Under the pieces are notes generated by a model, which saw only the letters and a program-made list of their open reading frames with translations, was not told the DNA's origin and did not search any database. The position numbers and the translations under genes are program-made. 64,000 nucleotides of DNA from Sulfolobus sp. S-194. Its GTDB lineage: Archaea; Thermoproteota; Thermoprotei_A; Sulfolobales; Sulfolobaceae. Below, in pieces: positions 1 to 9,244 of this stretch (within the stretch, counting starts at the first letter, position 1; each line of letters opens with the position of its first letter). The stretch lies in contig NZ_CP035730.1 in NCBI RefSeq assembly GCF_012222305.1, positions 1,887,501 to 1,951,500 on the forward strand. The letters are read 5' to 3'.

Positions 1-3000
1 TAATCACTTGCTTTTGTTTTTGCCATGAATAGTATGTCTGATTCACTGAGTACCATGTTAGTCCTATCTCCTCTGGTGTCTTATATGCATTATACTGCAT
101 ATATGGTAAGTTCGGTGGCTGATTATACGGTGCTTGTGCAGGAGTCAGTACATAGGGATCTGATAATCCGTAGCTTACAGTGTAATTGCCTTTACCTAAT
201 ATAGAACTTATCTTAACCCTTAAATCTCCCCATGAGGTTTTTCCAGTAAACGGATCATAGTTTAATAGTGCTGGATTTGGTCCTTGTTTTCCTATTAATA
301 CATCTTTATTTAGGTTATTATAATCCGTTGGACTCGCCCCTCCTAGACTTGGAGGTAGTACCATAGAGTAGATGTCATTAAACATTATGGATATAGTAGC
401 TTCTGGGCTATTTGGCGGAATCGCTAATGTACCTGGACGTATATTCTTTGCCTTCCAATACCATATTACTCCAGGCCTTGTTGTTTCATCACAAATTACT
501 ATTGCTCTTGCTTTTTCTCCAGTCCAAGATTCAAACTCAACCCAATCGAAGTCTGTTATCCCGTATTTCTTGCAATCTTCGGTACTCATAAATACTGGTG
601 TGAATCTTAATAATGGTCTTAACCACGGGTTATGATTCTCCCAATGATGATAGAACCATGGTGTTACATGTCTGTGCTCAGTTAATAATGGATATTCGCT
701 TGGATTATCTCCGTCCGTAGTCCATGATAATGGTAGGTACCACTTAGGAATAGGCCAGAACGCTATCCTCTTAATCCTGGCTATATACTCTCCGTATTGG
801 TCATTTGGTACATTAGCATTGCTTTGAGCTAATTGTAAATAGTTTTGGTCTCCAGTCTTTTTATACACATAATAGAAGTAAGCATTATATCCATTCCACA
901 TTCTATATGCAGCTAATCTAAATCTAGCTATAACTTCTGAGTATATTTGTACAATTATAGGTTTAACATAAGGTATTAATCCCATACTATGGGCCCATTC
1001 AAGGTAGTACTTGTTTACATGACGATAATATCTTATGTTTATTGGCAATTCGTATTCTCCTTCTGCATGTCCTATTTTTTGGGTGCCTTTAGGTATAAAG
1101 GATGGTAGTTCACCGTTTGTTACTGGAAGCTCTTGCAAACCTGGATAAGACTTAGAATTTCCATATTTATATGCAAGTATCTTACCTGGGTATATGTATA
1201 GGTTTACTTGATTGGGATTAGGGTCTCCTTTACAACACTGAGTTCCATCTTTTCCTCTACCTGCTATTAACATTCCTACGCCTGGTGCTATTTGCCATTT
1301 CCATAAGAAATCTCCAAAACCATTAGGATATTTTGGACTTCCATCTGGATTAGCGAATGCTGACAATCCCAATAAGTAACCTATTTCTATTTCCACATCA
1401 CTAAATGGTCTTGAATCAAACAATGGTGGCAATATAGGATGCTCAATATTGTCTGCAACAATATCTGGAGTAGTTATAGGCCTGTCTAGAGTACTATGCT
1501 CACCGTATCTCTCTAGGAAAGTCGTATCTGGTAAAACTAGATCAGCAAAAGGCACACTATTTCCATAAAATGTATCAACTATAGCAATAAATGGTATTAC
1601 ATATGTTCCGTCAGAGTTTTTCATTAAAGCTAGCCTTATATCCTTATCTAAATCGTAACTATTGTCCCAATAAGGATTAGTAATGTGCCACAATAAGAAT
1701 TTAACTGGGTACGGGAACTGAAAACCAGCATCCCACATTGTCACATTATATGATCTGTGTTGAGCAAATGGAAACTCCCAGCTATAACCCCTATCTATTA
1801 ATAATGGTCTTCCATTTTCATCAATAACTAATTGATCTGGCGTATAAACGAACGGATTTGTTGTTGATGTAATTACTGTTGGATAGTGAACTTTAGCTAC
1901 ATTTAAAACCTCTACCGTCCCATCATTATAAACTCTTTCATTGATTAATATTCCACCTAATGTATTAACATAGCTCTCTCCATTAGGTCCTGTTGCCGGT
2001 ATCTCTCCATTTTCTATATCTTCTTGAGTTATTCTAGTTCTAGGATCAGGTACTGCTTCGTAAGCAGGCCAATAATCTCCATCTGGTATAGGTCTTGGAT
2101 ATGGATACTTGGCTCTATATCCACCGGGTGTATCAATAGCACCTAATAATGCCTCTAGAACCATGAATAATCTGGTCGTATTAAACCCATTAGTATGAGC
2201 ACTGATTCCTCTCATTATATAAGTCGCTACCGGTCTTCCTATGAACTCTTTATGCTTTCTTCCCAAATAATCTTCCCACTCTGCTTGTATTATCACAGGA
2301 CTCCTCATAGCAGTGTCTCCTAGTAATTTGGCCAAATTAGTAATCTCTTCCGCTGGATATCCAACTTCGTCTGCCACATTTTGTGGAGAATACTCATCAG
2401 AAAGGAATTGATCCTCCAATAATTTGAATGAAGTCTTTACATGAAGCGTTATAGTTTGAGCTGAGCCTGGTTTAACTGGTATTGTAATGTCCCCTTCATA
2501 TTCTAGAATTGGCTCTACTCCTTTCTGCCATGGTATCTCATCAAAAGGATAGATATTACCATCACTTCCCATAACCGCAGGAGTCCATTCACCTTTACTG
2601 TTCGTTACTCTTGCAAATAATCCTACATTAGAGGCTGTTGGAGGATCTATGGTACCATCTGGGTTTGTTATAACAAGCCATGGGGCATTTGTGTACCACT
2701 TTAAGTATTCTTCATCAACATATGGTTTTGGTGGTATTTCATTCATTCCTTCTTTATGTAACCTTAATAGTTCATGAATTATTGAACTGAGTAGTAAACC
2801 ATCATGCGCTGGTCTAATTGGTACCCATATATTTGATATTGGCCCTAAGTTTGGTTGCCTATCTGGTTGGAATAATATTATGGTTCCTCCATTTTCTTTT
2901 ATCATTGTTATCCTTCTTCTAAATCCTGTTGGGAAGTGGTCCTGTGTTACTCCGGATAATATTAGAACCTTTGCATGATGATCATCGAAGTAACCATATT

Positions 3001-3661
3001 CCCAATAAGTTGAACCCGCCACATATACGGCTCCAATAGCCACATTAGCCGCACAGAAACCTCCATGTTCATACTCATTTGGTGTTCCAAACATTGCCGC
3101 AAAATACCTATTTTCAGTTGGATTATATTGATCCCTGCCAGTCACCATTACAAACTTTTCTGGGCAGCATTGATAAATCTGCTTTAATCCTATAAATCCG
3201 TACTTCCATCCTCTCTCCTTTAAAAATTCAGCATTATCACCATTAAGCAAGATATCATATAGATCATCCCAACTGATTCTTACAAACTGTCCCTGACCTC
3301 TTTCAACGTTTGGTGGTCTAAGCAGTGGATATTTCATTCTAGCTGGACTTAAATAATGCATAGCAGCAGTAGGTCCTATAGGACATGTAGCTCCATTGTT
3401 AGTTCTTCCATATATATCTCCACCAGCATATCTTATTAAATTATTAGAGGTAATTTGATATTGCATTGTACACCTTCCTAAACACATATAGCATGTAGAA
3501 AATGCTATTACGTCGCCACTCTCTAAAGCTTCTTGTTCGCTAATTTGTGCTCTAGTAAATAGCTTAGAAATGAAAGAGGATTCTGATAGATATACTAATG
3601 TCGCTCCTACTGCACTTAACCCAGATATTTTTAGGAAATCTCTTCTAGTTAACTTGAGCAT
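1..3661 (-). CDS. Molybdopterin oxidoreductase catalytic subunit, DMSO-reductase family (sulfur/tetrathionate/polysulfide reductase-like), 3' end outside window
   Basis: The frame is open for more than 1,220 codons and runs off the left edge. It starts at an ATG two bases after the stop of the NrfD-like gene. Residues 6-7 are the RR of a Tat signal (TRRDFLK), so the enzyme is probably exported. Cys57-x2-Cys60-x3-Cys64-x28-Cys93 is the 4Fe-4S motif of this family, and Cys203 (GGFCAANVA) is the likely molybdenum ligand. Family members reduce or oxidise sulfur compounds through a bis-MGD cofactor. The length exceeds that of most relatives and is closer to tetrathionate-reductase-type subunits. 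The NrfD-like partner and nearby doxDA argue for sulfur respiration or oxidation. The iron-sulfur subunit is not seen and may lie left of the window. The substrate cannot be told from sequence. Confidence 0.88.
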   Translation of the reverse strand, partial: MLKLTRRDFLKISGLSAVGATLVYLSESSFISKLFTRAQISEQEALESGDVIAFSTCYMCLGRCTMQYQITSNNLIRYAGGDIYGRTNNGATCPIGPTAAMHYLSPARMKYPLLRPPNVERGQGQFVRISWDDLYDILLNGDNAEFLKERGWKYGFIGLKQIYQCCPEKFVMVTGRDQYNPTENRYFAAMFGTPNEYEHGGFCAANVAIGAVYVAGSTYWEYGYFDDHHAKVLILSGVTQDHFPTGFRRRITMIKENGGTIILFQPDRQPNLGPISNIWVPIRPAHDGLLLSSIIHELLRLHKEGMNEIPPKPYVDEEYLKWYTNAPWLVITNPDGTIDPPTASNVGLFARVTNSKGEWTPAVMGSDGNIYPFDEIPWQKGVEPILEYEGDITIPVKPGSAQTITLHVKTSFKLLEDQFLSDEYSPQNVADEVGYPAEEITNLAKLLGDTAMRSPVIIQAEWEDYLGRKHKEFIGRPVATYIMRGISAHTNGFNTTRLFMVLEALLGAIDTPGGYRAKYPYPRPIPDGDYWPAYEAVPDPRTRITQEDIENGEIPATGPNGESYVNTLGGILINERVYNDGTVEVLNVAKVHYPTVITSTTNPFVYTPDQLVIDENGRPLLIDRGYSWEFPFAQHRSYNVTMWDAGFQFPYPVKFLLWHITNPYWDNSYDLDKDIRLALMKNSDGTYVIPFIAIVDTFYGNSVPFADLVLPDTTFLERYGEHSTLDRPITTPDIVADNIEHPILPPLFDSRPFSDVEIEIGYLLGLSAFANPDGSPKYPNGFGDFLWKWQIAPGVGMLIAGRGKDGTQCCKGDPNPNQVNLYIYPGKILAYKYGNSKSYPGLQELPVTNGELPSFIPKGTQKIGHAEGEYELPINIRYYRHVNKYYLEWAHSMGLIPYVKPIIVQIYSEVIARFRLAAYRMWNGYNAYFYYVYKKTGDQNYLQLAQSNANVPNDQYGEYIARIKRIAFWPIPKWYLPLSWTTDGDNPSEYPLLTEHRHVTPWFYHHWENHNPWLRPLLRFTPVFMSTEDCKKYGITDFDWVEFESWTGEKARAIVICDETTRPGVIWYWKAKNIRPGTLAIPPNSPEATISIMFNDIYSMVLPPSLGGASPTDYNNLNKDVLIGKQGPNPALLNYDPFTGKTSWGDLRVKISSILGKGNYTVSYGLSDPYVLTPAQAPYNQPPNLPYMQYNAYKTPEEIGLTWYSVNQTYYSWQKQKQVI

Positions 3662-3663
3662 AT

Positions 3664-4743
3664 TTATTCACCCCAACAAGTACCCCATGGGAATTGTAAT
3701 TGAGTAGGAGTGAAAGGACTTAAAGGCGGATAGAAATATGCGGATGCTATCACTACATAGTATCTTAATGCTACTGCACCAACTATAACTAAGATCGTAA
3801 TAATAACAACAATATACTTATACATTGCGGGACTTAATCTATGTAATAATATCTCTAGAAGCATAGGTATTGTTAATCCTATAGTAACAACTAGAACCCA
3901 GAAGTAGACAGAATATCTCCCGAAGAGAACTTCATAAACCGAAGTTGATGCATAAGATGATAATACTCCTATATATAGGAATAGCACTATAAGAACTGCT
4001 TCAGATATTTCAGCAAATAGATCTATTTTTGACCATAATAAGAGATTATAGTCCCTAACACTTTTATCTTTTATTAGCAAGGTTAATGTTAATCCGAAAG
4101 CCGCAGCAGAACTTAATCCACTAACCGGGAAAAGTAATACAATAATTGGATTTCTCCATAGCCCAATATTCGTTTGGCTAAATAACACACCTCCATATGA
4201 GGCACTTAAGATTCCAAAAATAATTATTAAAGCAATTAAAACGTATCTAATTGAGAACATTTTAGTTTTAACAATATACCAAGAATTGATTCTCGAAAAG
4301 ATTTTTACAAAACTCCCTAACCATATTCCATCGTATATTAAAACTAGCAACAGTAATACTGATAAAAATATAGTACCTAGAAACATCCAACTTTCCCATC
4401 TTCCATATTCCAAGCCATATGTAAATATTTCCCATGCAGTAGCAGGCTTACCGGCATCTAAAACCAGAAATACTAAACCTAATATTAAGCTTACTAAAGA
4501 TGTCAAACCTATTCCTAGTTTAAACTTTGATATCTCTTTTATACTCATTTGTTCACCACCACTAGTTGGTATAGCAATTTTAGCATCATCTACACTAGAT
4601 ACTACACTTATCATACTTCCAAGACCTATTAGAAAATATGCTAAAGCAACTTTTACATTCCATACTGCTTGATGGGTTGGTGACATATCGGGACCCCAAG
4701 ATACTGGATAAGTAAATGGCGGTAATGGAGGTGTTATAGTCAT
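3664..4743 (-). CDS. NrfD/PsrC-type membrane anchor subunit
   Basis: A 359-residue protein with about nine hydrophobic segments, typical of the NrfD/PsrC family that anchors molybdenum oxidoreductases and exchanges electrons with the quinone pool. It lies just upstream of the catalytic-subunit gene with a 2-base gap, so the two form an operon. In characterised Acidianus sulfur reductase the membrane subunit follows the catalytic and iron-sulfur subunits, whereas here it comes first; this points to a related but different complex. The start ATG has a T/A-rich box about 25-30 bases upstream, which suggests a leaderless transcript. Confidence 0.82.
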   Translation of the reverse strand: MTITPPLPPFTYPVSWGPDMSPTHQAVWNVKVALAYFLIGLGSMISVVSSVDDAKIAIPTSGGEQMSIKEISKFKLGIGLTSLVSLILGLVFLVLDAGKPATAWEIFTYGLEYGRWESWMFLGTIFLSVLLLLVLIYDGIWLGSFVKIFSRINSWYIVKTKMFSIRYVLIALIIIFGILSASYGGVLFSQTNIGLWRNPIIVLLFPVSGLSSAAAFGLTLTLLIKDKSVRDYNLLLWSKIDLFAEISEAVLIVLFLYIGVLSSYASTSVYEVLFGRYSVYFWVLVVTIGLTIPMLLEILLHRLSPAMYKYIVVIITILVIVGAVALRYYVVIASAYFYPPLSPFTPTQLQFPWGTCWGE

Positions 4744-4895
4744 ACTTTCTCAAAAAATTATTATGATTTTAAAAAAATTAAGTATTTCTTTTCTAATTTG
4801 TGAAAATAGTACGAGGATAATTTAACATTGTTAATTATATTTCCCTTTGCTTTATTAAATGAGGGATTTTATTTTGAACGAGTATATTTATATAT
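4744..4895. promoter_or_regulatory. Divergent promoter region between the molybdoenzyme operon and an HTH regulator
   Basis: A 152-base AT-rich intergenic region between divergent starts. On the minus strand a TATA-like tract (around 4765-4777) lies about 25-30 bases from the ATG at 4743. On the plus strand a T-rich box at about 4867-4873 lies about 26 bases before the ATG at 4896. Both genes could be leaderless. The arrangement suits control by the adjacent regulator, but no operator was identified. Confidence 0.4.
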
Positions 4896-5546
4896 ATGAC
4901 TTTTATAAGTTTGGAAAAATATAAATGCAAAGAAATATTAGAAGACGAAGACGTGTTGATACTAAACAAACTGGCTTACTCTTCATATTCCTTATATAAA
5001 CTACAAAAATGTACAAAAGTTCCTCTTACATCTCTTTGGAGAATAATTAATAAACTGATTGAGAAAGAATATGTTTTACATCAAAGGAGAGGAATTTATG
5101 CACTTACATTAAAGGGTGCATTAGCCTTATACTTAACAGATAAGGAAGAATACAAAAACTCCGCCCTTTATTTTATCTCTTTTCTATTCCCTTACAAAAA
5201 CATAAAGAACGTAATAGACTGTACCATTAATTTATTACTGAAAAGAAATACATGTATCCTTAATTTAGTTTCTTTACACGGATTTGAGAACGTTTATCCC
5301 TATATAATTAACGCCTTACTGCAAGGAGAAAAATTGAAACCTTGTATGATAGAATTTATCTTGGATAATTACATAGATGAAATTCCGTATACAAGCCTGG
5401 ATGGATGTAAATTATTTATTGTTATCCATAATGGAGCAAAGAAAATTGTCTTAGGAAAGTGCAAGGTTTTAGGGAACCTGAGTAATGGTTATTGCTCTCA
5501 TATAGAAAAAATAGATGAGAAAAAAATGGTAAAGATATTTTTATAA
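4896..5546 (+). CDS. Winged-helix transcriptional regulator (MarR/ArsR-like N-terminus)
   Basis: 216 residues. The first 75 or so look like a winged helix: a helix pair with LYKLQKCTKVPLTSLWRII as recognition region, then a wing-like stretch ending YALTLKGALALYL. The remainder is unrecognised and may be a sensor or dimerisation domain; it holds several cysteines (for example near residues 102, 108 and 157), which would suit a redox or sulfur-compound sensor. It sits between the molybdoenzyme operon (divergent) and doxDA (downstream), so it may control one or both. That role is inferred from position only. Confidence 0.6.
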   Translation: MTFISLEKYKCKEILEDEDVLILNKLAYSSYSLYKLQKCTKVPLTSLWRIINKLIEKEYVLHQRRGIYALTLKGALALYLTDKEEYKNSALYFISFLFPYKNIKNVIDCTINLLLKRNTCILNLVSLHGFENVYPYIINALLQGEKLKPCMIEFILDNYIDEIPYTSLDGCKLFIVIHNGAKKIVLGKCKVLGNLSNGYCSHIEKIDEKKMVKIFL

Positions 5547-5611
5547 TTTTATTACCAAAAAAAAATAAAGGAGAGCATATTTAATCTTATCTATGTTTTT
5601 ATTATGGAAAA

Positions 5612-5619
5612 TTTTATAT
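5612..5619 (+). promoter_or_regulatory. TATA box of doxDA
   Basis: The octamer ttttatat lies about 36 bases before the doxD ATG (5652). Using the usual archaeal spacing of about 25 bases, transcription would start near 5641, giving a leader of about ten bases with no clear Shine-Dalgarno motif. Confidence 0.4.
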
Positions 5620-5651
5620 GGGCTAACTGAGAAAAATATCATTGATAAAGT

Positions 5652-6173
5652 ATGGCTCAAACTACTGTAGAAGAAACGCAGAAATACCTACCCATATTAA
5701 GGATTACACTTGGTTGGATGTTCTTTTCGGCATTTGTAAGAAGAGCTATTAATGTTCCAGCAAAGCTGAATCCTAATAGTTCAGCATATGTTGGTGGAAA
5801 ATTAATAACATTCTTGCCGCATGCATGGGCTCCAATTAAAGGGATGTTGGAAAGCGTATTGTTAAATCCATCATTACTTTATGACTTTATAATTATGTTT
5901 ACTGCACTTGAAGCAATATTCGGATTATTCATGATTATTGGGTTCCTAACCAGATTGTCAGGTCTCGTATTGGCTGGTCTTGCATGGGGTATAGGTCTTG
6001 CGGCTGGTTGGTTAGGTTCTACTTGCGTAGATGAGTGGCAGATAGCTGCAGTAGAAGGGGCTGCCGCTTTTATGTTCGTATTTACTGGAAGCAGATGGTT
6101 ATCAATTGATCAGTTGCTTGCTAAGAAATTTAAAGGGATAAAAATAGGAAAATACTATATTTCTCTATGGTGA
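5652..6173 (+). CDS. doxD: Thiosulfate:quinone oxidoreductase large subunit DoxD
   Basis: 173 residues with four hydrophobic segments, matching the DoxD family of Sulfolobales: an opening amphipathic stretch, a first membrane helix beginning [13 protein letters not shown], and the conserved [14 protein letters not shown] segment in the third. DoxD and DoxA form the membrane enzyme that oxidises thiosulfate to tetrathionate and reduces caldariellaquinone. The next gene, doxA, overlaps or abuts it, as in known doxDA operons. A molybdopterin oxidoreductase of possible tetrathionate-reductase type lies nearby, so a thiosulfate/tetrathionate cycle is plausible. Confidence 0.93.
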   Translation: MAQTTVEETQKYLPILRITLGWMFFSAFVRRAINVPAKLNPNSSAYVGGKLITFLPHAWAPIKGMLESVLLNPSLLYDFIIMFTALEAIFGLFMIIGFLTRLSGLVLAGLAWGIGLAAGWLGSTCVDEWQIAAVEGAAAFMFVFTGSRWLSIDQLLAKKFKGIKIGKYYISLW

Positions 6174-6178
6174 TATAT

Positions 6179-6694
6179 ATGAGTGGTAAGGGAATCCTTG
6201 CTATAATATTAATGTTATTTGCAACTGGTGTAACATTTGGTTTATATCAGATTAACTTCCAGGGATTTACTCATCTGACAAACTATTCTAAAACTCCAGC
6301 ATATTCATTAGCCGGTACAAGACTTTTTGAAAATGGAACCCTATTTCTGCAAATATCAAGAATTGCTGGACCGGACACTTATGGCGGTTTTATAGTTTTA
6401 GTGCAAATACTTTATCCTAATGGAACTGTAGCATATCAATGGACCGGGCAGCAATTAGGAAAAATCCCTTTAAATGATATAAAAAACGAATTCCCACTTC
6501 ATCCTACAAAACCAATAAAAATTGGTAATTACGGTGTAGGTTTACTAGTACCATTAGGGCAAAACTCGACTGTAATTTTGCAAGTACCTCATGCACTCCA
6601 ACCGGGAAATTATATTATTAGGGTTTGGGATGCTGATGGTCAAGATTCAGCGTATGGTATTAAGTTCCAAATAGAGGTTCAAGTAACCTCATAA
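6179..6694 (+). CDS. doxA: Thiosulfate:quinone oxidoreductase small subunit DoxA
   Basis: About 171 residues: one N-terminal membrane anchor ([19 protein letters not shown]) followed by an extracytoplasmic beta-rich domain ending in [19 protein letters not shown], as in DoxA. It is the partner of DoxD. An in-frame ATG at 6167 overlaps the doxD stop (ATGGTGA), while the ATG at 6179 lies just past it. I prefer 6179 because the membrane anchor follows directly, but 6167 with translational coupling is possible. Confidence 0.9.
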   Translation: MSGKGILAIILMLFATGVTFGLYQINFQGFTHLTNYSKTPAYSLAGTRLFENGTLFLQISRIAGPDTYGGFIVLVQILYPNGTVAYQWTGQQLGKIPLNDIKNEFPLHPTKPIKIGNYGVGLLVPLGQNSTVILQVPHALQPGNYIIRVWDADGQDSAYGIKFQIEVQVTS

Positions 6695-6718
6695 TTTTTT
6701 CATCTATTAAGTTAAAGT

Positions 6719-6725
6719 TTTATAT
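6719..6725 (+). promoter_or_regulatory. TATA box for a leaderless GTG-start gene
   Basis: tttatat is centred 24 bases before the GTG at 6746, the spacing expected when transcription starts at the start codon. It separates the methyltransferase from the doxDA transcript. Confidence 0.5.
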
Positions 6726-6745
6726 CCATATAGTAATTATTAAGA

Positions 6746-7429
6746 GTGTCTATTAAGGTTTCAGATGAAGAGTTAAGGGAGATTTATAACCATATTCCAT
6801 TATCTTATGATAGAGCTAATCGATATATATCCTTTAATCAAGATATAAAATGGAGAGCTGATCTTGTAAAGACTATCTTAAATTATTGCAAAAAACCAAG
6901 ATTAGTTTTAGATGTTGCAGCTGGAAAAGGAGAGTTAACTTATGTATTTAAAAAATTATATAAAGAGAGAATCTTTCCCGTAATAAGCGACTACGCTGAA
7001 AACATGTTAAAAATGGCTATAATTGAAGATGATAGAGTTTTAGCCTCCTTCGAAGCCTTGCCCTTTAGGGATGATGCTTTTGATATAGTAATGAGCAGTT
7101 TTGCTTTACATGCATCAGATAATATAGAGACTGTGATTAAAGAAATGAATAGAGTATCAAGAAAGATAATAGGATTTATAGCTATGGGAAAACCGGATAA
7201 TAAATTAAAAAGAATTTATCTGAGTTTTTACTTAAGGTTCGTAATGCCCTATATAACAATATTTGCTAAAGGTAAGCCAAAAGATTATAAATATATATAC
7301 TATATTTACAGAAGACTTAATACTAACTCATGGTATAAACAGTTATTTTTTAGATTGTTAGATGTTAAGATTTATGAGGAAAAAGCGTTGAACTTATTTT
7401 ACTTTGTAGTTGCATATAAAAGAGATTAA
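6746..7429 (+). CDS. SAM-dependent methyltransferase, UbiE/type-11-like
   Basis: 227 residues with a Rossmann-type methyltransferase core: motif [13 protein letters not shown] near residue 55, an acidic motif II region (ISDYAENML), and a post-I stretch [16 protein letters not shown]. The overall plan matches class I UbiE/COQ5-like enzymes; the substrate is unknown. In this quinone-dependent sulfur cluster, quinone methylation is a possibility but not shown. The start is GTG: a TATA box (tttatat, 6719-6725) lies 24 bases upstream, which fits a leaderless message and supports this codon. Confidence 0.75.
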   Translation: MSIKVSDEELREIYNHIPLSYDRANRYISFNQDIKWRADLVKTILNYCKKPRLVLDVAAGKGELTYVFKKLYKERIFPVISDYAENMLKMAIIEDDRVLASFEALPFRDDAFDIVMSSFALHASDNIETVIKEMNRVSRKIIGFIAMGKPDNKLKRIYLSFYLRFVMPYITIFAKGKPKDYKYIYYIYRRLNTNSWYKQLFFRLLDVKIYEEKALNLFYFVVAYKRD

Positions 7430-7588
7430 GGATTAGATTTTTAATTTATACTATCCTTACAAATTTTTCGTACTACGATTCTACAAAAATCTCTTACTAA
7501 AATTAAAACCATAGTAAAATTATTTATTATTTGTCTTGAGAGCATTTGATATATATGCTTATATATATCGTTATTTTATGTTATTAAT

Positions 7589-8302
7589 GTGAATATTAAT
7601 AAGATTGTCGCTTTAATTACTCATTTAAATAATTTTGGGTACATAGATGAAATTGATGACCTTGATCTCCTTAATGCATTAAACTCTTTAAAACTTATTG
7701 AAACTCGTGATAAAATTTACGTAAATAAGAACTTTTATAAATATGAGTTTTTAGTCTTAGAATCAAATATAAAGGTTCGAATTATGAGAGGATATTATAG
7801 CAGAAGTGAGAAATATACTTTTTTAATTACAAAAAATGGTATAAAAGAGCTCAATTTCATTTATGATGTAACTCCAATAACTAAATTTAGGTTAATAAAA
7901 CTTAGAAGAAGCAATGAGCAAAACATAGATGCAAAAATTGAGAAAAATAATGATATAGTCAAATTTAAATTAATCTTTTCTCATCCAACTACTTTCGGTG
8001 AGCTCATAGAATTTGCTTACTACATCTACTCTAAAAAATATATACATAATAACGTGGAATACTTTTATATATTATCACCCACATTCTCTTCTTCTCTTCA
8101 TATTACTACCTCTTCTAGGATAAAATCAGTTAAAGGAATAAGATTAGTAAGAGGTCCATTCTCAGATCATTTTAAACCTCTTGATATAGAAAATTATTCT
8201 ATAGAGAAAAAAAGTGAAAATGAAATAGTTTTTAATGCAAAAAATGTAAATTATGGAATTTATGGAGTTGTGCTTGAATATGAAGAGAAAAGAACTACTT
8301 AA
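7589..8302 (+). CDS. Hypothetical protein, first of three related-looking genes
   Basis: 237 residues from a GTG start; not recognised. The first 55 residues are helical and could be a degenerate winged helix (LNNFGYIDEIDDLDLLNAL). The rest is predicted beta-rich and rich in Lys, Asn and Tyr, ending in a strand pattern (IYGVVLEY) that resembles the ends of the genes at 8280 and 9245. There is no membrane segment or signal peptide. It overlaps the next gene by 23 bases, so the two are cotranscribed. A role with that gene is inferred only from the overlap. Confidence 0.6.
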   Translation: MNINKIVALITHLNNFGYIDEIDDLDLLNALNSLKLIETRDKIYVNKNFYKYEFLVLESNIKVRIMRGYYSRSEKYTFLITKNGIKELNFIYDVTPITKFRLIKLRRSNEQNIDAKIEKNNDIVKFKLIFSHPTTFGELIEFAYYIYSKKYIHNNVEYFYILSPTFSSSLHITTSSRIKSVKGIRLVRGPFSDHFKPLDIENYSIEKKSENEIVFNAKNVNYGIYGVVLEYEEKRTT

Positions 8303-8945
8303 ATTAATAACTCATTTTAAAAACGTCGAGAATGGGATAGAAAAATTAAAACCAGAATTACAAGGAAGTAAATATTATCATGTATATGTAGAAAGGAAAG
8401 TTAGTGTTGATGAGGACGGTAATGCAAGGATAGTTAGCATTAGGGAGTTTTTACCAATCTACAGTGGTATTTCGGAAGAATATATCTCTTTTAAATATGA
8501 GGATGTTAAAGGTATATCATATAGTAAGATCAACTATATAAAAAGGGAGAATTTGTTATCTAGAGAAAAGTTAAATGCTGAGGCTGAACTTCAGCAGAGT
8601 AAAAACCAGTTATTAATCAGGATGAAATTTTTACCACCACTAAGAGTAGGAGACAAGGTAAAATTAAAATATACTGTGAGAATTAAAGGTTTTGTCTCAG
8701 ATGAAGAAAATATAGATACTGTACAAGTTGCATCTTTCACTCACTACTTTAAACTTCTCATATACCTTCCTAAGAGGCCTAAGAGAGCTGAAGTATATAA
8801 AGTGACTTTCGGAGATAATGATATTATCAGTAAGATTCCTTTAGGAGAAGATGAGGATTATAATTTTGTTGTTAATGATACTATGATAAAATTTGAAATT
8901 TATCGTATAGCATTTTCTGCTTATTCCGTTATCTGGGAGATTTAA
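8280..8945 (+). CDS. Hypothetical protein, second of three related-looking genes
   Basis: About 221 residues from ATG 8280 (an earlier in-frame ATG lies at 8253, deep inside the previous gene). A short helical N-terminus (KRKELLKLITHFKN) is followed by a beta-rich body of about 190 residues with the phrase LRVGDKVKLKYTVRIKGF and an ending IYRIAFSAYSVIWEI. The protein at 9245 has a similar pattern (IKPGETYSYKYEFYL, ending LSAIAVKFWFHF). No known domain was recognised. It is likely cytoplasmic, as it has no signal or membrane helix. Confidence 0.6.
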   Translation: MKRKELLKLITHFKNVENGIEKLKPELQGSKYYHVYVERKVSVDEDGNARIVSIREFLPIYSGISEEYISFKYEDVKGISYSKINYIKRENLLSREKLNAEAELQQSKNQLLIRMKFLPPLRVGDKVKLKYTVRIKGFVSDEENIDTVQVASFTHYFKLLIYLPKRPKRAEVYKVTFGDNDIISKIPLGEDEDYNFVVNDTMIKFEIYRIAFSAYSVIWEI

Positions 8946-9244
8946 CTCCTTACAAACATAATTTAATTCATTAATCAATCTGAATTTTAGAGAGTAGCGG
9001 TTAGGACAAACTTTCTATCCAACTGAGCTCGTCAAAAAACTTAATTTTTATTTTAGGAATTTTAATACAATTCATTCACATATGGGTTGTGTTCTTAAAC
9101 AAGGAGCTCCCCGGATAGCGCTTGATTTGGCTAGGGCTACTAATTCTGAGGACGGTTGGTACTCTCATTATAATATGAGTAATTTGCGATTAGAAAAATC
9201 TTAGTGACCGAAAAATTAAAATTATCTATTAAAAATTATTGTTT
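8946..9244. other. Intergenic region with a possible 40-codon reading frame
   Basis: 299 bases between two genes of the same apparent family. A frame 9082-9204 (+) of 40 codons, starting MGCVLKQGAPRIALDL and ending MSNLRLEKS, has higher GC and a less Lys/Asn-rich composition than its surroundings. It could be a small gene or a fragment of a lost or transferred one; I do not recognise it. Nothing else stands out. Confidence 0.3.

Noticed and set aside
372-635. Open frame of 87 codons on the plus strand
   Set aside because: It lies antisense within the molybdoenzyme gene, whose frame has clear motifs.
8990-9180. Possible tRNA or structured RNA in a GC-richer patch
   Set aside because: No cloverleaf, anticodon arm or acceptor stem could be formed by eye.
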